From contig JACUUH010000026.1 in the NCBI GenBank assembly GCA_014859375.1, positions 1 through 33,380 of the forward strand: DNA of 33,380 nucleotides. The letters run 5' to 3'. Below, piece after piece: positions 8,463-18,794 of this stretch (the first letter of the stretch is position 1; each line of letters begins with the position of its first letter). The notes under the pieces are model-generated. The model saw only the letters and a list, made by a program, of their open reading frames with translations, searched no databases and was not told the origin of the DNA. Made by a program: the position numbers and the translations under genes. The DNA comes from Gammaproteobacteria bacterium. GTDB taxonomy: Bacteria; Pseudomonadota; Gammaproteobacteria; Nitrosococcales; Methylophagaceae.

Positions 8463-10154
8463 TTAGCCTAGATAGTGATAGTCGCGATATTCCGGGATCC
8501 AAAAGTGTTTTTCTATGGCTGTGATTAACGCCTCATCCGACAGTTCGGGTGCTACGCCTTGTTCTTGCCCTACTTTTGCTATAACCATTGCAATTTTTTT
8601 ACTTAATGTAGCAATATCAGTTAATGGTGGCAGTAAAGCGCCTTCGCCTGTTTGCACCATTGGTGAGGCAGCTGCGAGCGTTTCACTTGCTACGATTAAC
8701 ATTTCATCGGTGATCCGTGATACTTTGCCAGCAACCACAGCCAAACCAAATGCAGGGAATATATAGCTGTTATTGCATTGGGGAATAATGTAACGACACC
8801 CATCAAATTCAACTGGTTCAAATGGACTCCCCGTTGCAATAATCGCTTTGCCATTGGTCCAATTCAATAACTGTTCTGGCGTGGCTTCAATCTGTTGTGA
8901 CGGATTACTAAGCGGCAATATGATGGGACGCTCACATTTTTGCCACATCGTTTCAATGATTGCTTGGGTGAATAATCCTGCTTGTCCCGATACCCCTATT
9001 AATATCGTCGCATTAGTGTATTTAACGACTTCGGCTAAGGAGGCATAATGGCTTTGTATTTGCCAATCATTAACCACGGTTTTAGTTTTACTCAAGGCTT
9101 GCTGAAAATCTGGCAGATCCATGCCTTGTGTTAATAAACCATGTCTATCGACCATAAAGATTTGGCTTCTGGCTTGTGATTCTGACAGTCCTTCGCTACG
9201 CATTTGAGCCACAATTTGTTCGGCAATACCACAGCCTGCTGCTCCAGCCCCAGCAAACACGATGGTTTGCTGACTCAAACGTTCATTTTTTGCATAACAG
9301 GCAGCGAGCAGAGTGCCAACTGTCACCGCTGCCGTACCTTGAATATCATCGTTAAAGCAGCATAGTTGATCGCGATAACGCTTTAATAATGGCAAAGCAT
9401 TGGTCTGATTAAAGTCTTCAAATTGCACTAATACGTCGGGCCAACGTTTTTTTACTGCTGTAATAAATAAATCGACAAATTCATCATAGTCATTTTGCTC
9501 GATTCGAGGGTGTTGCCAACCAAGGTAGTACGGATCGTTTAATAACGTCTCATTATTAGTACCGACATCAAGCATGATGGGTAATGTATACGCTGGACTG
9601 ATCCCACCACAAATCGTATACAAAGATAGTTTTCCGATAGGAATGCCCATGCCACCGACACCCTGATCGCCCAAACCTAAAATACGGCTACCATCGGTTA
9701 CCACAATCACTTTTACATTACGTTTGCTGACATTGGCCAGTATGTCATCAATATAATGTCGATCAGGATAAGAAACAAACAACCCTCTGGTTCGGCGATA
9801 AATTTCAGAAAAACGTTGACACGCTTCACCGACAACAGGGGTATAGATAATCGGCATCATCTCTTCAAGATGGTCGTGTAACAAACGATAAAACAGCGTT
9901 TCATTTTCATCTTGCTTGGCTCGCAAATAAATATGCTTATTTATTGGCTGATCAAAGCTTGAATACTGTTTGTATGCTCGTGCAACTTGCTGTTCGAGTG
10001 TCTCATAACACTGGGGTAATAAGCCTGTAAGTTTGAATGAACGTCGTTCTTGCTCACTAAAAGCACAGCCTTTATTGAGTAAAGGCATACTCAACAAGGT
10101 TGAACCAGAATATGTCAATGTGATCGGTGACTTGGTAGAACCGTGTTGTGTCAT
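8463..10154 (-). CDS. maeA: NAD-dependent malic enzyme (oxaloacetate-decarboxylating)
   Basis: Oxidative decarboxylation of malate to pyruvate and CO2 with NAD. At 563 residues it is the size of the E. coli MaeA/SfcA class, not the longer MaeB-phosphotransacetylase fusion. The N-terminal malic domain carries [12 protein letters not shown] with catalytic Tyr104, and catalytic Lys175 in [10 protein letters not shown]. Metal ligands E246 and D247 (FEDFN) and D270 (FNDDIQG) are present. The Rossmann nucleotide loop GAGAAG is at 302-307. A ribosome-binding site (AGGGG) precedes the ATG. It lies 83 bases downstream of sufT on the same strand, and I see no intrinsic terminator in that gap, so readthrough from the SUF operon is possible. 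Confidence 0.95.
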   Translation of the reverse strand: MTQHGSTKSPITLTYSGSTLLSMPLLNKGCAFSEQERRSFKLTGLLPQCYETLEQQVARAYKQYSSFDQPINKHIYLRAKQDENETLFYRLLHDHLEEMMPIIYTPVVGEACQRFSEIYRRTRGLFVSYPDRHYIDDILANVSKRNVKVIVVTDGSRILGLGDQGVGGMGIPIGKLSLYTICGGISPAYTLPIMLDVGTNNETLLNDPYYLGWQHPRIEQNDYDEFVDLFITAVKKRWPDVLVQFEDFNQTNALPLLKRYRDQLCCFNDDIQGTAAVTVGTLLAACYAKNERLSQQTIVFAGAGAAGCGIAEQIVAQMRSEGLSESQARSQIFMVDRHGLLTQGMDLPDFQQALSKTKTVVNDWQIQSHYASLAEVVKYTNATILIGVSGQAGLFTQAIIETMWQKCERPIILPLSNPSQQIEATPEQLLNWTNGKAIIATGSPFEPVEFDGCRYIIPQCNNSYIFPAFGLAVVAGKVSRITDEMLIVASETLAAASPMVQTGEGALLPPLTDIATLSKKIAMVIAKVGQEQGVAPELSDEALITAIEKHFWIPEYRDYHYLG

Positions 10155-10237
10155 GCTTGCCCCTAATTTTCAGATAGTCGTTGTACTCAATAATACAACT
10201 AATTGGCAGGCTAATTGTAGGATGATGTAAGTTTTAT

Positions 10238-10570
10238 TTAAAACATGCCTAATTGAAGCTGCGCGGCTTCCGTCATCATGTCTTTAGTCCAAGGTGGATC
10301 CCAAACTAATTCAACATGAACTTTGTTGACACCATCGACTGTCGCTACTTTTGCTTCAATATCACCAGGGAAAGATTGCGCAACCGGACAACCAGGTGCA
10401 GTCAAGGTCATATTAATATTGACATTGCCTGAATCACTGATGCTGATATCGTAAATCAGCCCTAGCTCATAGATATTGATTGGAATTTCAGGATCAAAGA
10501 TGGTTTTAAGCATCTCGATCACATCATCTTTCAGCTCTTCAGGTGTCATTTTAAAATCTTGTAAACTCAT
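10238..10570 (-). CDS. sufT: SUF-associated DUF59/MIP18 family protein SufT
   Basis: Fe-S cluster maturation factor of the DUF59 (MIP18) family, which assists cluster delivery to target proteins. It has 110 residues and is essentially one domain. The family hallmarks are FDPEIPINIYELGLIYDI (25-42), the conserved Cys61 in LTAPGCP, and VWDPPW (89-94). It is the last gene of the SUF operon, eight bases after sufU. DUF59 proteins also occur in phenylacetate degradation (PaaD), but the operon context makes the SufT role far more likely. Confidence 0.93.
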   Translation of the reverse strand: MSLQDFKMTPEELKDDVIEMLKTIFDPEIPINIYELGLIYDISISDSGNVNINMTLTAPGCPVAQSFPGDIEAKVATVDGVNKVHVELVWDPPWTKDMMTEAAQLQLGMF

Positions 10571-10578
10571 GCTCTGCT

Positions 10579-11031
10579 CTATTCTGTTGTCACTGAAATA
10601 TCGTGATCGCTATCCATCGCCGCATGGATAGTGTGCCAAGATAAGGTTGCACATTTAACGCGTGCTGGAAATTCTTTAACACCGCTTAATACTTCCAGCT
10701 TTCCTAATGCTGATGTATCAACCTCTTCACCCGTCATTTGTTTATGAACTAAATCATACAAAGCGTCGGCTTCTGCTGACGTTTTGCCTTTTAAAGCTTC
10801 GGTCATTAGTGATGCTGAGGCAACAGAAATAGCACAACCACTGCCTTGAAAACTGACATCTTCAATCACATCACCATTCAATTTGAGATACACAACCAAA
10901 GCATCACCACATAATGGATTATTGCCATGTGCAAGATGATTAGCATCACTCATTTCACGAAAGTTACGTGGTTTTTTATTGTGATCCATGATCACTTGTT
11001 GATATAAATCTCTTAAATCACCGGCACTCAT
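10579..11031 (-). CDS. sufU: SUF system NifU-like scaffold/sulfurtransferase SufU
   Basis: A 150-residue SufU/IscU-fold protein that accepts sulfur from SufS, with zinc at its active site in the studied SufU proteins. The zinc ligands C41, D43 (NPLCGD), C66 (GSGCAIS) and C127 (VKCATL) match B. subtilis SufU almost position for position. The roughly 20-residue insertion between the second and third cysteines (GEEVDTSALGKLEVLSGVKE) is what separates SufU from IscU. No SufE or SufA gene is in this operon, consistent with SufU as the SufS partner. Its start overlaps the sufS stop by one base. Confidence 0.93.
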   Translation of the reverse strand: MSAGDLRDLYQQVIMDHNKKPRNFREMSDANHLAHGNNPLCGDALVVYLKLNGDVIEDVSFQGSGCAISVASASLMTEALKGKTSAEADALYDLVHKQMTGEEVDTSALGKLEVLSGVKEFPARVKCATLSWHTIHAAMDSDHDISVTTE

Positions 11032-12251
11032 TAGGCAAACAGCTCCTGTACTTTTTTGATTGCATCGACTAAGGCATCAATTTCTTCAAAGGTATTATAA
11101 AAAGCAAATGAAGCGCGTGCCGTTGCAGGAATACCAAAAAACTGCATAACGGGCTGAGCACAATGATGACCTGTGCGAATTGCCACGCCTTGTTGATCAA
11201 AAATAGTACCCACATCATGTGGGTGCACACCTTCAATCATAAACGACAACACACTGGCTTTATGCTCTGCTGTACCAATAATACGAATACCATCAAGGGC
11301 TTCTAATCTTGCTGTAGCAGCAACAAGCAAATCATGCTCATGTTGGGCAATCTTAGCTATGCCTATCGTATGCATATAATCTATAGCCGCAGCCAAACCA
11401 ATTGCACCAGCAATATGCGGAGTACCTGCTTCAAATTTATAAGGTAATTCGTTGTATTGTGTATGGGCGAAACTGACCGATAAAATCATGTCACCACCAC
11501 CCTGCCATGGTGGCATAGTTTCTAATAAATCTTGCTTACCATACAACGCACCAATGCCAGTAGGCGCAAACATTTTATGGCCAGAAAACACATAAAAGTC
11601 ACAGTCCAAATCTTGCACATCAACAGCCATATGAGGCACAGCCTGAGCACCATCAACTAATACAGGAATACCTTTAGCATGAGCTTGAGCAATCATGTCT
11701 TTAACAGGATTGATTGTACCTAAAGCATTAGAAACATGGCCTATTGCCATAATTTTAGTACGTTCGTTTAGTAATTCATTTAAACCTGATAAATCCAGTT
11801 CACCTTTAGTTGTCATCGGGATGACTTTTAAGTTAGCGCCTGTTTGTTCACACAGCATTTGCCAAGGCACAATATTGGCGTGATGTTCCATATGACTAAT
11901 TAAAACGTCATCACCTTTGGCTAACATTGGACGCACAAAACTTTGTGCAACCAGGTTCACTGCTTCAGTCGCACCGCGAACAAAAATAATTTCTTTGTCA
12001 GATTTGGCATTGACAAAGCCACGCACTTTATCACGAGCACTTTCATAGGCATCGGTTGCGCGTTGGCTTAAACGGTGAACACCACGATGAACGTTGGCAT
12101 TGTCTTGTCGATAATAATCAGAAATCGCATCAATAACCTGATTTGGTTTTTGACTGCTCGCCGCATTATCTAAATAGACTAGCGGATGACCGTTGACCTG
12201 CTGATCAAGGATCGGAAAATCTCGGCGGATAGCAGCTAAATCTAAGCTCAT
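11031..12251 (-). CDS. sufS: cysteine desulfurase SufS
   Basis: PLP-dependent group II desulfurase that converts cysteine to alanine and holds the sulfur as a persulfide for cluster assembly. It has 406 residues, the E. coli SufS length. The PLP Schiff-base lysine is K226 (SGHKMFAP) and the persulfide cysteine is C364 in RTGHHCAQP, both at the E. coli positions. Other PLP contacts are visible in [17 protein letters not shown] and DGAQAVPH. It overlaps sufD by four bases (ATGA) and sufU by one, indicating tight translational coupling. Confidence 0.97.
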   Translation of the reverse strand: MSLDLAAIRRDFPILDQQVNGHPLVYLDNAASSQKPNQVIDAISDYYRQDNANVHRGVHRLSQRATDAYESARDKVRGFVNAKSDKEIIFVRGATEAVNLVAQSFVRPMLAKGDDVLISHMEHHANIVPWQMLCEQTGANLKVIPMTTKGELDLSGLNELLNERTKIMAIGHVSNALGTINPVKDMIAQAHAKGIPVLVDGAQAVPHMAVDVQDLDCDFYVFSGHKMFAPTGIGALYGKQDLLETMPPWQGGGDMILSVSFAHTQYNELPYKFEAGTPHIAGAIGLAAAIDYMHTIGIAKIAQHEHDLLVAATARLEALDGIRIIGTAEHKASVLSFMIEGVHPHDVGTIFDQQGVAIRTGHHCAQPVMQFFGIPATARASFAFYNTFEEIDALVDAIKKVQELFA

Positions 12252-13558
12252 GCTTTTTCACCTGTTTTAGGTAAACGTTGTTCAACGACCTTGGCTAATG
12301 CTTCTCTAATAGAGAGATTTGGAATGCGTGTTAACACGTCAACTGCAAAGGCATAGGTTAATAAACTTCTTGCACTGACTTCATCCAAACCACGTGCTCG
12401 TAACAAAAATAATTGATCTTGATCTAGTTGTCCGATCGCGCTGCCATGACCACATTTGACATCGTCAGCATAAATTTCCATTTCTGGTTTACTATCAATT
12501 TCACAACCACGAGATAACAGTAAGTTACGATTACTTTGGTTAGCATCCGTTTTTTGGGCATCTTTATGCACCATCACTTTACCGTTAAATACGGCATGAC
12601 TATTACCATCCAACACGCCTTTGTATAACTCATCGCTAGTTGTGTTAGGTACAGCATGATCAATACGGGTATGGTTATCAACATGTTGCTCACCATCAAC
12701 TAAATACAAACCATCCATTGTGACGTGTGATTGTTCGCCTAATAATTGGCTATGAATATCATTGCGCGCCAATTTAGCGCCCAGTGAAATATTATTTGTT
12801 AACCAGTGACTAGCTTGTGCCTGATGGGTTGCCAATGTCGCAATATGAAAGGCATTATTTGATTCTTGCTGTAATTTATAGTGGGTTAACCGAGCTCGTT
12901 CAGCCAAATTCACCTCTGTTACAACATCGGTAAAATAACTGTCTGGTGTTAGACCAACATAATGTTCAATCACCGTTGCTTTTGCATCTGCTGCAAGTTC
13001 AATTTTGTGACGTAGATGTGTTGCTAAATTGGCTGTATTACCAGTATTGATAACGATAATTTCGATTGTTTTTTCAATCTCAATAGCGCTATCAATCGAT
13101 ATAACAACACCTTCAGACATCAGCATGGTATTGAGCGCATTAAGGCCAGCTTTGGTGAGTTCAGTTTGCTGCCCTAAGCAATGTTCAAGTTGATCCACTG
13201 ACTCAGATAACGCTGTAATGCTTAATCCTGATTGCAAGGCATCAATGTCAGACAATTCTTCTGAAAAAACGCCATCGACAATGACAACACGATAAGCATC
13301 GTGTAACAGAGCAACCGAATCAACTTGATCGGCTGCTATCTCAACAGACTCAGCATGATGACTAAATGCTTGCTGGGAAAGGCTCCACAAGCTGGTGTAT
13401 TTCCAATCTTCCTCTTTTTTAGCAGGCAAACTGAACGTCTTAAAGTGCGTTAACGCGTCTTGGCGTAGTTTTTTTAACCAAGGTGCAGTGCCTTCAGCAG
13501 CAATTAACGCCTCAGCAACACTCGCAAATGGAGTCGCTAATTCGCTTAATTGTTTCAT
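12248..13558 (-). CDS. sufD: Fe-S cluster assembly protein SufD
   Basis: Beta-helix component of the SufBC2D scaffold, paralogous to SufB and needed for iron acquisition and cluster formation. It has 436 residues: an N-terminal helical region, a central right-handed beta-helix, and a C-terminal helical domain holding [25 protein letters not shown]371 in that motif corresponds to the conserved SufD histidine near the SufB interface. It overlaps both neighbours by four bases (ATGA), with sufC upstream and sufS downstream. Confidence 0.95.
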   Translation of the reverse strand: MKQLSELATPFASVAEALIAAEGTAPWLKKLRQDALTHFKTFSLPAKKEEDWKYTSLWSLSQQAFSHHAESVEIAADQVDSVALLHDAYRVVIVDGVFSEELSDIDALQSGLSITALSESVDQLEHCLGQQTELTKAGLNALNTMLMSEGVVISIDSAIEIEKTIEIIVINTGNTANLATHLRHKIELAADAKATVIEHYVGLTPDSYFTDVVTEVNLAERARLTHYKLQQESNNAFHIATLATHQAQASHWLTNNISLGAKLARNDIHSQLLGEQSHVTMDGLYLVDGEQHVDNHTRIDHAVPNTTSDELYKGVLDGNSHAVFNGKVMVHKDAQKTDANQSNRNLLLSRGCEIDSKPEMEIYADDVKCGHGSAIGQLDQDQLFLLRARGLDEVSARSLLTYAFAVDVLTRIPNLSIREALAKVVEQRLPKTGEKA

Positions 13559-14316
13559 GCAGACACACCTTCGGGTTGTTCATCCACCCAACTGTAACCT
13601 GTTTTTTCCAGTTCTTTGGCCAATTCCTTATCACCAGATTTAACGATTTGACCTTTAGAAAGCACATGAACAAAATCAGGCACGATGTAATCTAGTAAGC
13701 GTTGATAATGCGTGATCATAATGATCGAACGTTCTTGTGAACGTAATGCATTAACACCTTCAGATACGATTTTAAGTGCATCAATATCAAGACCAGAATC
13801 TGTTTCATCGAGAATGGCTAATGACGGTTCAAGCAATGCCATTTGCAGGATTTCATTACGTTTTTTCTCGCCACCAGAGAAACCTTCATTAACGCTACGG
13901 TGAAGGAATTGCTCGTCCATTTTGACTAATTCCATTTTGCTGCGAACTAGCGTTAGAAAATCAATCGCATCCAATTCATCTAAACCTTGGTATTTACGCA
14001 CCGCATTAAGGGCAGCTTTTAATAGATAAATATTGCTCACACCTGGAATTTCGACCGGGTATTGAAATGCTAAAAACACGCCACGTTGAGCACGCTCTTC
14101 AGGTTCAAAATCTAACAGATTTTCGCCTTTGTAGATCACTTCCCCTTGGGTGATTTCATAGCCATCGCGACCGGCTAAAACATTTGACAAGGTACTTTTA
14201 CCAGCACCATTTGGCCCCATAATGGCATGCACTTCGCCCGCATTCACAGTTAAGTTAATACCACGTAAAATTTCTTTGCCGTCAACACTGGCATGTAGGT
14301 TTTTAATTTCTAACAT
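13555..14316 (-). CDS. sufC: Fe-S cluster assembly ATPase SufC
   Basis: ABC-type ATPase that drives conformational change in SufBC2D. It has 253 residues. Walker A GPNGAGKS is at 34-41, the Q-loop glutamine is Q85, the signature SGGEK is at 147-151, and Walker B LAILDE is at about 167-171, followed by the SufC-typical [10 protein letters not shown]. The H-loop histidine is in [10 protein letters not shown]. There is no transmembrane segment, as expected for a cytosolic ABC protein. It lies 19 bases after sufB. Confidence 0.97.
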   Translation of the reverse strand: MLEIKNLHASVDGKEILRGINLTVNAGEVHAIMGPNGAGKSTLSNVLAGRDGYEITQGEVIYKGENLLDFEPEERAQRGVFLAFQYPVEIPGVSNIYLLKAALNAVRKYQGLDELDAIDFLTLVRSKMELVKMDEQFLHRSVNEGFSGGEKKRNEILQMALLEPSLAILDETDSGLDIDALKIVSEGVNALRSQERSIIMITHYQRLLDYIVPDFVHVLSKGQIVKSGDKELAKELEKTGYSWVDEQPEGVSA

Positions 14317-14335
14317 TTAGATCTCTCTTTATAGT

Positions 14336-15784
14336 TTAACCAACTGAACCTTCTAGCGATAAGCCAAGTAGGTTTTGTGCCTCTACCGCAAATTCCATCG
14401 GTAATTCACGAATAACTTGTTTACAAAAACCATTCACAATCATTGACACAGCATCTTCAAGATCTAAACCACGTTGCTTACAATAAAACAATTGGTCTTC
14501 ACTAATTTTTGAGGTTGATGCTTCATGCTCAACTTTTGCTGTTGGGTTTTTAACTTCAATATAGGGGAATGTATGAGCTGCACTTTTATCCCCCATCAAT
14601 AATGAGTCACATTCCGTATAATTACGCGCATTGTCAGCATTGGGTCCAACACGGACCAAACCACGGTAGGCATTTTGTGAACGACCAGCCGAAATACCTT
14701 TTGAAATGACAGTAGAACTGGTGTTTTTACCAAGATGAATCATCTTGGTGCCCGTATCAGCCTGTTGCATATTATTGGTCACAGCAACAGAATAAAATTC
14801 ACCTACCGAGTTATCACCCTGTAACACCACACTTGGATATTTCCATGTAATTGCAGAACCTGTTTCAACTTGTGTCCAAGATACTTTTGAACTTTCACCA
14901 CGGCATGCTGCACGTTTGGTTACAAAGTTATAAATACCACCTTTACCGTTTTCATCACCCGGATACCAGTTTTGTACGGTCGAATATTTGATCTGTGCAC
15001 GATCCATCGCCACTAATTCGACTACTGCCGCATGCAATTGATTTTCATCACGCATCGGTGCGGTACACCCTTCCAGATAACTCACATACGAATCATCATC
15101 AGCAATAATCAATGTACGTTCAAACTGTCCGGTGTTAGCCGCATTGATTCGGAAATAGGTCGATAGTTCCATCGGGCAACGTACACCTTTAGGAATGTAA
15201 ACAAATGAACCATCACTAAATACAGCTGAATTTAATGCCGCGTAATAGTTATCTTTGTAAGGAACCACACTACCCAGATATTGTTTAATTAGTTCAGGAT
15301 GTTCGTGCACTGCTTTAGAAAATGGCATAAAAAGAATGCCTTGTTCAGCCAGTTTATCCTGAAATGTATTGGCAACTGACACACTATCAAAGACAGCATC
15401 GACCGCAACACCCGCTAAACGTGCACGTTCATCAAGTGGCACACCCAATTTTTCATAGGTACGCAATAATTCCGGATCAACCTCATCCAGACTTTTCGGT
15501 CCATCTGTTTTTTTCTTAGGTGCCGAATAATAACTAATATCCTGATAATTGATTTCAGGATAATGGACATGCGCCCATTCAGGCGTTGCCATCGTTAACC
15601 AATGTCGATAGGCTTGTAGACGCCATTCTAATAAAAACTCTGGTTCGCCTTTGATCTGTGAAATTTGACGAACAATATCCTCACTTAATCCAGCCGGTAG
15701 GCTATCTGCTTCGATATCTGTTATAAATCCAGCAGAATATTCTTTAGGAACAAATTCTTCTATTTGCTGTTTTTGCTCAGCCAT
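14336..15784 (-). CDS. sufB: Fe-S cluster assembly protein SufB
   Basis: Main scaffold subunit of SufBC2D on which the nascent cluster forms. It has 482 residues with the SufB landmarks: the N-terminal [15 protein letters not shown], the central beta-helix with [14 protein letters not shown], the cysteine-bearing YLEGCTAP, and the C-terminal [11 protein letters not shown] plus [16 protein letters not shown] region. Its ATG lies inside the end of the upstream Rrf2 regulator gene (eight-base overlap, 15777-15784), so regulator and SUF machinery are made from one transcript. Confidence 0.97.
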   Translation of the reverse strand: MAEQKQQIEEFVPKEYSAGFITDIEADSLPAGLSEDIVRQISQIKGEPEFLLEWRLQAYRHWLTMATPEWAHVHYPEINYQDISYYSAPKKKTDGPKSLDEVDPELLRTYEKLGVPLDERARLAGVAVDAVFDSVSVANTFQDKLAEQGILFMPFSKAVHEHPELIKQYLGSVVPYKDNYYAALNSAVFSDGSFVYIPKGVRCPMELSTYFRINAANTGQFERTLIIADDDSYVSYLEGCTAPMRDENQLHAAVVELVAMDRAQIKYSTVQNWYPGDENGKGGIYNFVTKRAACRGESSKVSWTQVETGSAITWKYPSVVLQGDNSVGEFYSVAVTNNMQQADTGTKMIHLGKNTSSTVISKGISAGRSQNAYRGLVRVGPNADNARNYTECDSLLMGDKSAAHTFPYIEVKNPTAKVEHEASTSKISEDQLFYCKQRGLDLEDAVSMIVNGFCKQVIRELPMEFAVEAQNLLGLSLEGSVG

Positions 15785-16265
15785 TTAATTCACCATCTTT
15801 TAGTGTTTTCAGATCCACTTTTGAAGTAAGTGGATAAAAATGTATTGGACTCACCGCAACCGTTGAAGGAACGAGCATATCTGATAATTTCACTTCATCC
15901 AGGGCATGGAAAACAGCATCATTAATACGTGTCCAGTTTGTCTGAATTGAACAATGATTTTCTTGTTCACAATGACTTTGATCGCTGACACATTCCGTTA
16001 ATGCTATCGGTCCTTCAATTGCTGTAATAATCTCAGCTATCGAAATAGCATTTGCTCGTCGGCTCAAACTGTAACCACCTGTCGCACCGCGCTCTGACTT
16101 TAACAAGCCAGCACTGGAAAGTGATTTAAGTACTTTTTTAACTGTAGGTTGAGGTACACGAACAGCATCAGCCAAGGTGTGGGCACTGTGCTGCAACTCT
16201 GTTTTTTGTGCCAGATAACTCATCAATACGATACCGTAATCAGTTAATTTTCCCATACGTAACAT
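15777..16265 (-). CDS. Rrf2-family SUF operon regulator (IscR-like)
   Basis: Winged-helix Rrf2 regulator, 162 residues, likely sensing cluster status and controlling its own operon. The N-terminal winged helix includes [13 protein letters not shown] and the recognition segment [20 protein letters not shown]92, C99 and C105 ([12 protein letters not shown]) match the three-cysteine cluster-binding pattern of IscR (92/98/104), with one extra residue between the first two. The start at 16265 is supported by AGGAGAG five bases upstream. It is the first gene of the SUF operon, and a palindrome over its promoter is the probable autoregulatory site. NCBI-type names for this group are SUF system Fe-S cluster assembly regulator; it is not the cyanobacterial SufR. 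Confidence 0.92.
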   Translation of the reverse strand: MLRMGKLTDYGIVLMSYLAQKTELQHSAHTLADAVRVPQPTVKKVLKSLSSAGLLKSERGATGGYSLSRRANAISIAEIITAIEGPIALTECVSDQSHCEQENHCSIQTNWTRINDAVFHALDEVKLSDMLVPSTVAVSPIHFYPLTSKVDLKTLKDGELNG

Positions 16266-16288
16266 GCGTTCTCTCCTGAATGAGGACT

Positions 16289-16317
16289 ATTATAGTACCA
16301 TTTAAATCAATAACCAA
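16289..16317 (-). promoter_or_regulatory. sigma70-type promoter of the SUF operon
   Basis: Read on the minus strand: -35 TTGGTT (16317-16312), exactly 17 bases, -10 TATAAT (16294-16289). This is a near-consensus promoter about 24 bases upstream of the regulator start, with the ribosome-binding site between them. Confidence 0.8.
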
Positions 16318-16334
16318 GTCTTTTACTCAGTTAT
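16310..16334. promoter_or_regulatory. 25-bp palindromic candidate operator of the Rrf2 SUF regulator
   Basis: Half-site ATAACCAAGT (16310-16319), five-base spacer CTTTT, half-site ACTCAGTTAT (16325-16334). The second half, reversed and complemented, is ATAACTGAGT, matching the first at 8 of 10 positions. It fully covers the -35 hexamer. Length and layout resemble E. coli IscR type 1 sites (ATA...GACT...AGTC...TAT). Binding here would block RNA polymerase, implying repression. The link to the adjacent regulator is inference. Confidence 0.65.
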
Positions 16335-16460
16335 TTCAACGACTATTTATTTTAAAAATATGAGAGAATGCCTGTCGTGAACTTTATCAGTATCAAAGTT
16401 ACTAAAACCAAGCAACACTGATAACACAAACACTTAATCCCTTGATTCGAGAGCATTTAG

Positions 16461-17141
16461 ATGAAATTTAAGACACTCGCACTAATTCCTTTTTTATTCG
16501 GAGCACAAGTAATGGCTGATACACATGCCGCAAAACTAGACACTGACAAACAACAACTAAGCTATATCTTCGGCATTCAAGTCGGTCAAAACATGATGCA
16601 AGAAGGCGTAGAATTAGATATGGATGCCTTCAGTGCAGGTGTTGCTGATATGTTTGCTGGCAAACCACCTCAATTAGACCAAGCTACCGCTGAAAAAGTA
16701 ATTGGTGAATTCCAACAGAAAAAAGCCAAAGAAATCGCTGATGAAATGAACAAAAAACAAGTCCAAGCTAAAGCATACCTTGATGAAAATGCTAAAAAAG
16801 AAGGTGTCGTTACAACAGCAAGTGGTCTTCAGTACACAATTCTTACCGAAGGTGATGGCGCAACGCCAACAGCTAACGATAAAGTTATTGCACATTACAA
16901 AGGTACATTATTAGACGGTACTGTTTTCGACAGCTCTTATGACCGTGGCGAACCTGCAACCTTCCCGGTTACCGGTGTTATTCAAGGTTGGCAAGAAGCA
17001 CTTCAACTGATGAAAGAAGGCGCTAAATGGCAAGTTGTTGTTCCTGCTAACCTGGCTTACGGCCCTCGTGGTGCGGGTCAATTAATTGGTCCAAATGAAA
17101 CCTTAATTTTCGATATTGAGTTAATCGCTATTACTCAATAA
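16461..17141 (+). CDS. exported FKBP-type peptidyl-prolyl cis-trans isomerase (FkpA/Mip-like)
   Basis: Periplasmic folding catalyst and chaperone. It has 226 residues. A signal peptide (1-19, ending QVMA) precedes an N-terminal dimerisation region with the typical LSYIFGIQVGQNMMQEG and a long Lys/Glu/Gln-rich helix (about 70-115). The C-terminal FKBP domain (about 125-224) carries VIAHYKGTLLDGTVFDSSYDRG, GVIQGWQEAL and AYGPRG. It is probably secreted to the periplasm; no lipobox cysteine is seen, so it is not a Mip lipoprotein. FkpA and FklB cannot be separated by sequence alone here, but the signal peptide favours FkpA/Mip. It diverges from the SUF operon across a 195-base gap. Confidence 0.92.
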   Translation: MKFKTLALIPFLFGAQVMADTHAAKLDTDKQQLSYIFGIQVGQNMMQEGVELDMDAFSAGVADMFAGKPPQLDQATAEKVIGEFQQKKAKEIADEMNKKQVQAKAYLDENAKKEGVVTTASGLQYTILTEGDGATPTANDKVIAHYKGTLLDGTVFDSSYDRGEPATFPVTGVIQGWQEALQLMKEGAKWQVVVPANLAYGPRGAGQLIGPNETLIFDIELIAITQ

Positions 17142-17158
17142 AAACGATCTAAAACAAT

Positions 17159-17187
17159 AAAGCCGGCTACTTAACTAGCCGGCTTTG
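17159..17187. terminator. terminator hairpin between fkpA-like gene and ampD
   Basis: Perfect 11-bp GC-rich stem aaagccggcta (17159-17169) with tagccggcttt (17176-17186), six-base loop. The T-runs on both sides are short, so it may act for both convergent genes. The ampD stop codon (17175-17177) lies at the loop/stem edge. Confidence 0.65.
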
Positions 17188-17735
17188 TTATTTAAAATGC
17201 AGTACAAATAATCCCAATCAAAAAAGGGCCCTGGATCAGTTTTACGATCAGGTGCAATATCACTATGACCTGTCACCCTGTCTAATGTTATCCCCCGATA
17301 GGTTTGTATTAATGCTTTTATCGTATTAGCGAGTTGTTGATATTGTTGCTGTTCAAACCTTTGGTCATCACAGCCTTCAAGCTCAATGCCAATCGTAAAA
17401 TCATTACAACGTTGACGCCCTTGCCAACATGACACACCTGCATGCCATGCCCGTTTATGAAATGGCACATATTGAATAATCTCACCATTTCTACGAATTA
17501 GAACATGGGCAGATACCTTTAATTGTGCGATATCCTGAAAATAAGGATGTGCTGTCGGATCAAGTTGATTCAAAAATAAATCATCTATCCAACCACCACC
17601 AAACTCACCTGGCGGCAGACTGATATTATGTACAACGATGCCTGTTATATCATCGCTATCAGGACGTTGGTCTTGATTAGGTGAGCAATGATAAGCGACT
17701 TTTGTTAATAAGCCTGATCTAATATCAACGTGCAC
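17175..17735 (-). CDS. ampD: 1,6-anhydro-N-acetylmuramyl-L-alanine amidase AmpD
   Basis: Cytosolic zinc amidase that cleaves the stem peptide from anhydromuropeptides during cell-wall recycling, which in some species affects ampC induction. It has 186 residues and no signal peptide. Zinc ligands H36 (VVHNIS), H157 (TGHSDIAP) and D167 (KTDPGP) match E. coli H34, H154 and D164, and catalytic E119 and K165 are also present. The start is GTG with AAAGG upstream. AmpE, its usual partner, is not adjacent. Confidence 0.95.
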   Translation of the reverse strand: MHVDIRSGLLTKVAYHCSPNQDQRPDSDDITGIVVHNISLPPGEFGGGWIDDLFLNQLDPTAHPYFQDIAQLKVSAHVLIRRNGEIIQYVPFHKRAWHAGVSCWQGRQRCNDFTIGIELEGCDDQRFEQQQYQQLANTIKALIQTYRGITLDRVTGHSDIAPDRKTDPGPFFDWDYLYCILNNKAG

Positions 17736-17886
17736 AATTAAACCTTTAATTTCGTTATATCAATTAGTAACTCTGACAGGACTAACAGCATAAGCACTAT
17801 TACGGAAATATTCTAATAAAGATAGAAAATTATCAAACCAACGGTTAACCTAATAGCCCTATTTAAATTTGTTGTAATCACATTCA

Positions 17887-18732
17887 ATGACAATCGAAAA
17901 CACCATAGCTACACGCGATATTCAAGCACAAGTCAAACTGGCACTTCAAGAAGATATCGGTCAACAGGATCTAACTGCTGATTTGATTCCGGCTGATTCC
18001 GTTGCAAAGGCGACAATTATAACTCGGGAAGCGGCAACCTTATGTGGTCAAGACTGGTTAAATGAAGTGTTCAAGCTACTAGACCCAAGTATAGCAATAA
18101 GGTGGCATTTTAATGATGGCGATAAAATGCAAGAAAATGATGTGATCTGCGAGTTATCTGGTTCAGCTCGCACCTTACTTACGGGTGAACGCACCGCAAT
18201 GAATTTCATTCAAACTTTATCAGCGACAGCTACTTTAACGTCGCACTATACTGATGCTGTCGCTGGTCTAGCAGTAGACATTTTAGATACTAGAAAAACC
18301 ATTCCAGGACTGCGTTTAGCTCAAAAATATGCCGTTCGCTGTGGCAAAGGCGTTAATCACCGTATAGGTTTATTTGATGGCGTGTTAATCAAAGAAAATC
18401 ATATTCAGGCAGCGGGGTCGATTGAAGCTGCTGTGGCAGCATCGAAACAATCTCATCCTACGGTTCCTGTCGAAGTAGAAGTTGAGGACTTTGTTGAATT
18501 GCAACACGCATTACATGCCAAGGCCGATATTATCCTATTAGATAATTTTGATACTGATGCCTTGGTAAAAGCAGTCGCATTAAACCAGGGTCAAGCCAAA
18601 CTGGAAGCCTCAGGTGGCATAAGCTTAGAAAATGTTAGAGCCATTGCACAAACAGGGGTTGATAGAATATCAATTGGTGCGTTAACTAAAGATATTCGAG
18701 CAATCGATCTGTCAATGCGTTTTAATGCATAA
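17887..18732 (+). CDS. nadC: nicotinate-nucleotide pyrophosphorylase (quinolinate phosphoribosyltransferase)
   Basis: Converts quinolinate and PRPP to nicotinate mononucleotide in de novo NAD synthesis. It has 281 residues. An N-terminal open sandwich domain with LQEDIGQQDLTADL is followed by the barrel, which contains DTRKTIPGLR, HRIGLFDGVLIKENHI, VEVEVEDF, DIILLDNF and EASGGISLENV, the substrate-binding motifs of the family. It diverges from ampD across 151 bases, a common gammaproteobacterial neighbour pair. Confidence 0.97.
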   Translation: MTIENTIATRDIQAQVKLALQEDIGQQDLTADLIPADSVAKATIITREAATLCGQDWLNEVFKLLDPSIAIRWHFNDGDKMQENDVICELSGSARTLLTGERTAMNFIQTLSATATLTSHYTDAVAGLAVDILDTRKTIPGLRLAQKYAVRCGKGVNHRIGLFDGVLIKENHIQAAGSIEAAVAASKQSHPTVPVEVEVEDFVELQHALHAKADIILLDNFDTDALVKAVALNQGQAKLEASGGISLENVRAIAQTGVDRISIGALTKDIRAIDLSMRFNA

Positions 18733-18767
18733 AAAAATGCCGTGATGTTGATAGCAACATCACGGCA
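18731..18767 (-). terminator. intrinsic terminator of the TonB-dependent receptor gene
   Basis: Perfect 13-bp stem (tgccgtgatgttg 18738-18750; caacatcacggca 18755-18767), four-base loop. On the minus strand it is followed by seven T (18737-18731). It therefore ends the receptor transcript. On the plus strand no T-run follows, so nadC is terminated less well. Confidence 0.85.
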
Positions 18768-18794
18768 ATAAACAACAACTATTACGCGCTTATT

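Noticed and set aside
10155-10237. Hairpin GTTGTA/TACAAC between sufT and maeA as a terminator
   Set aside because: Only 6 bp with an eight-base loop and no T-run; not convincing as an intrinsic terminator.
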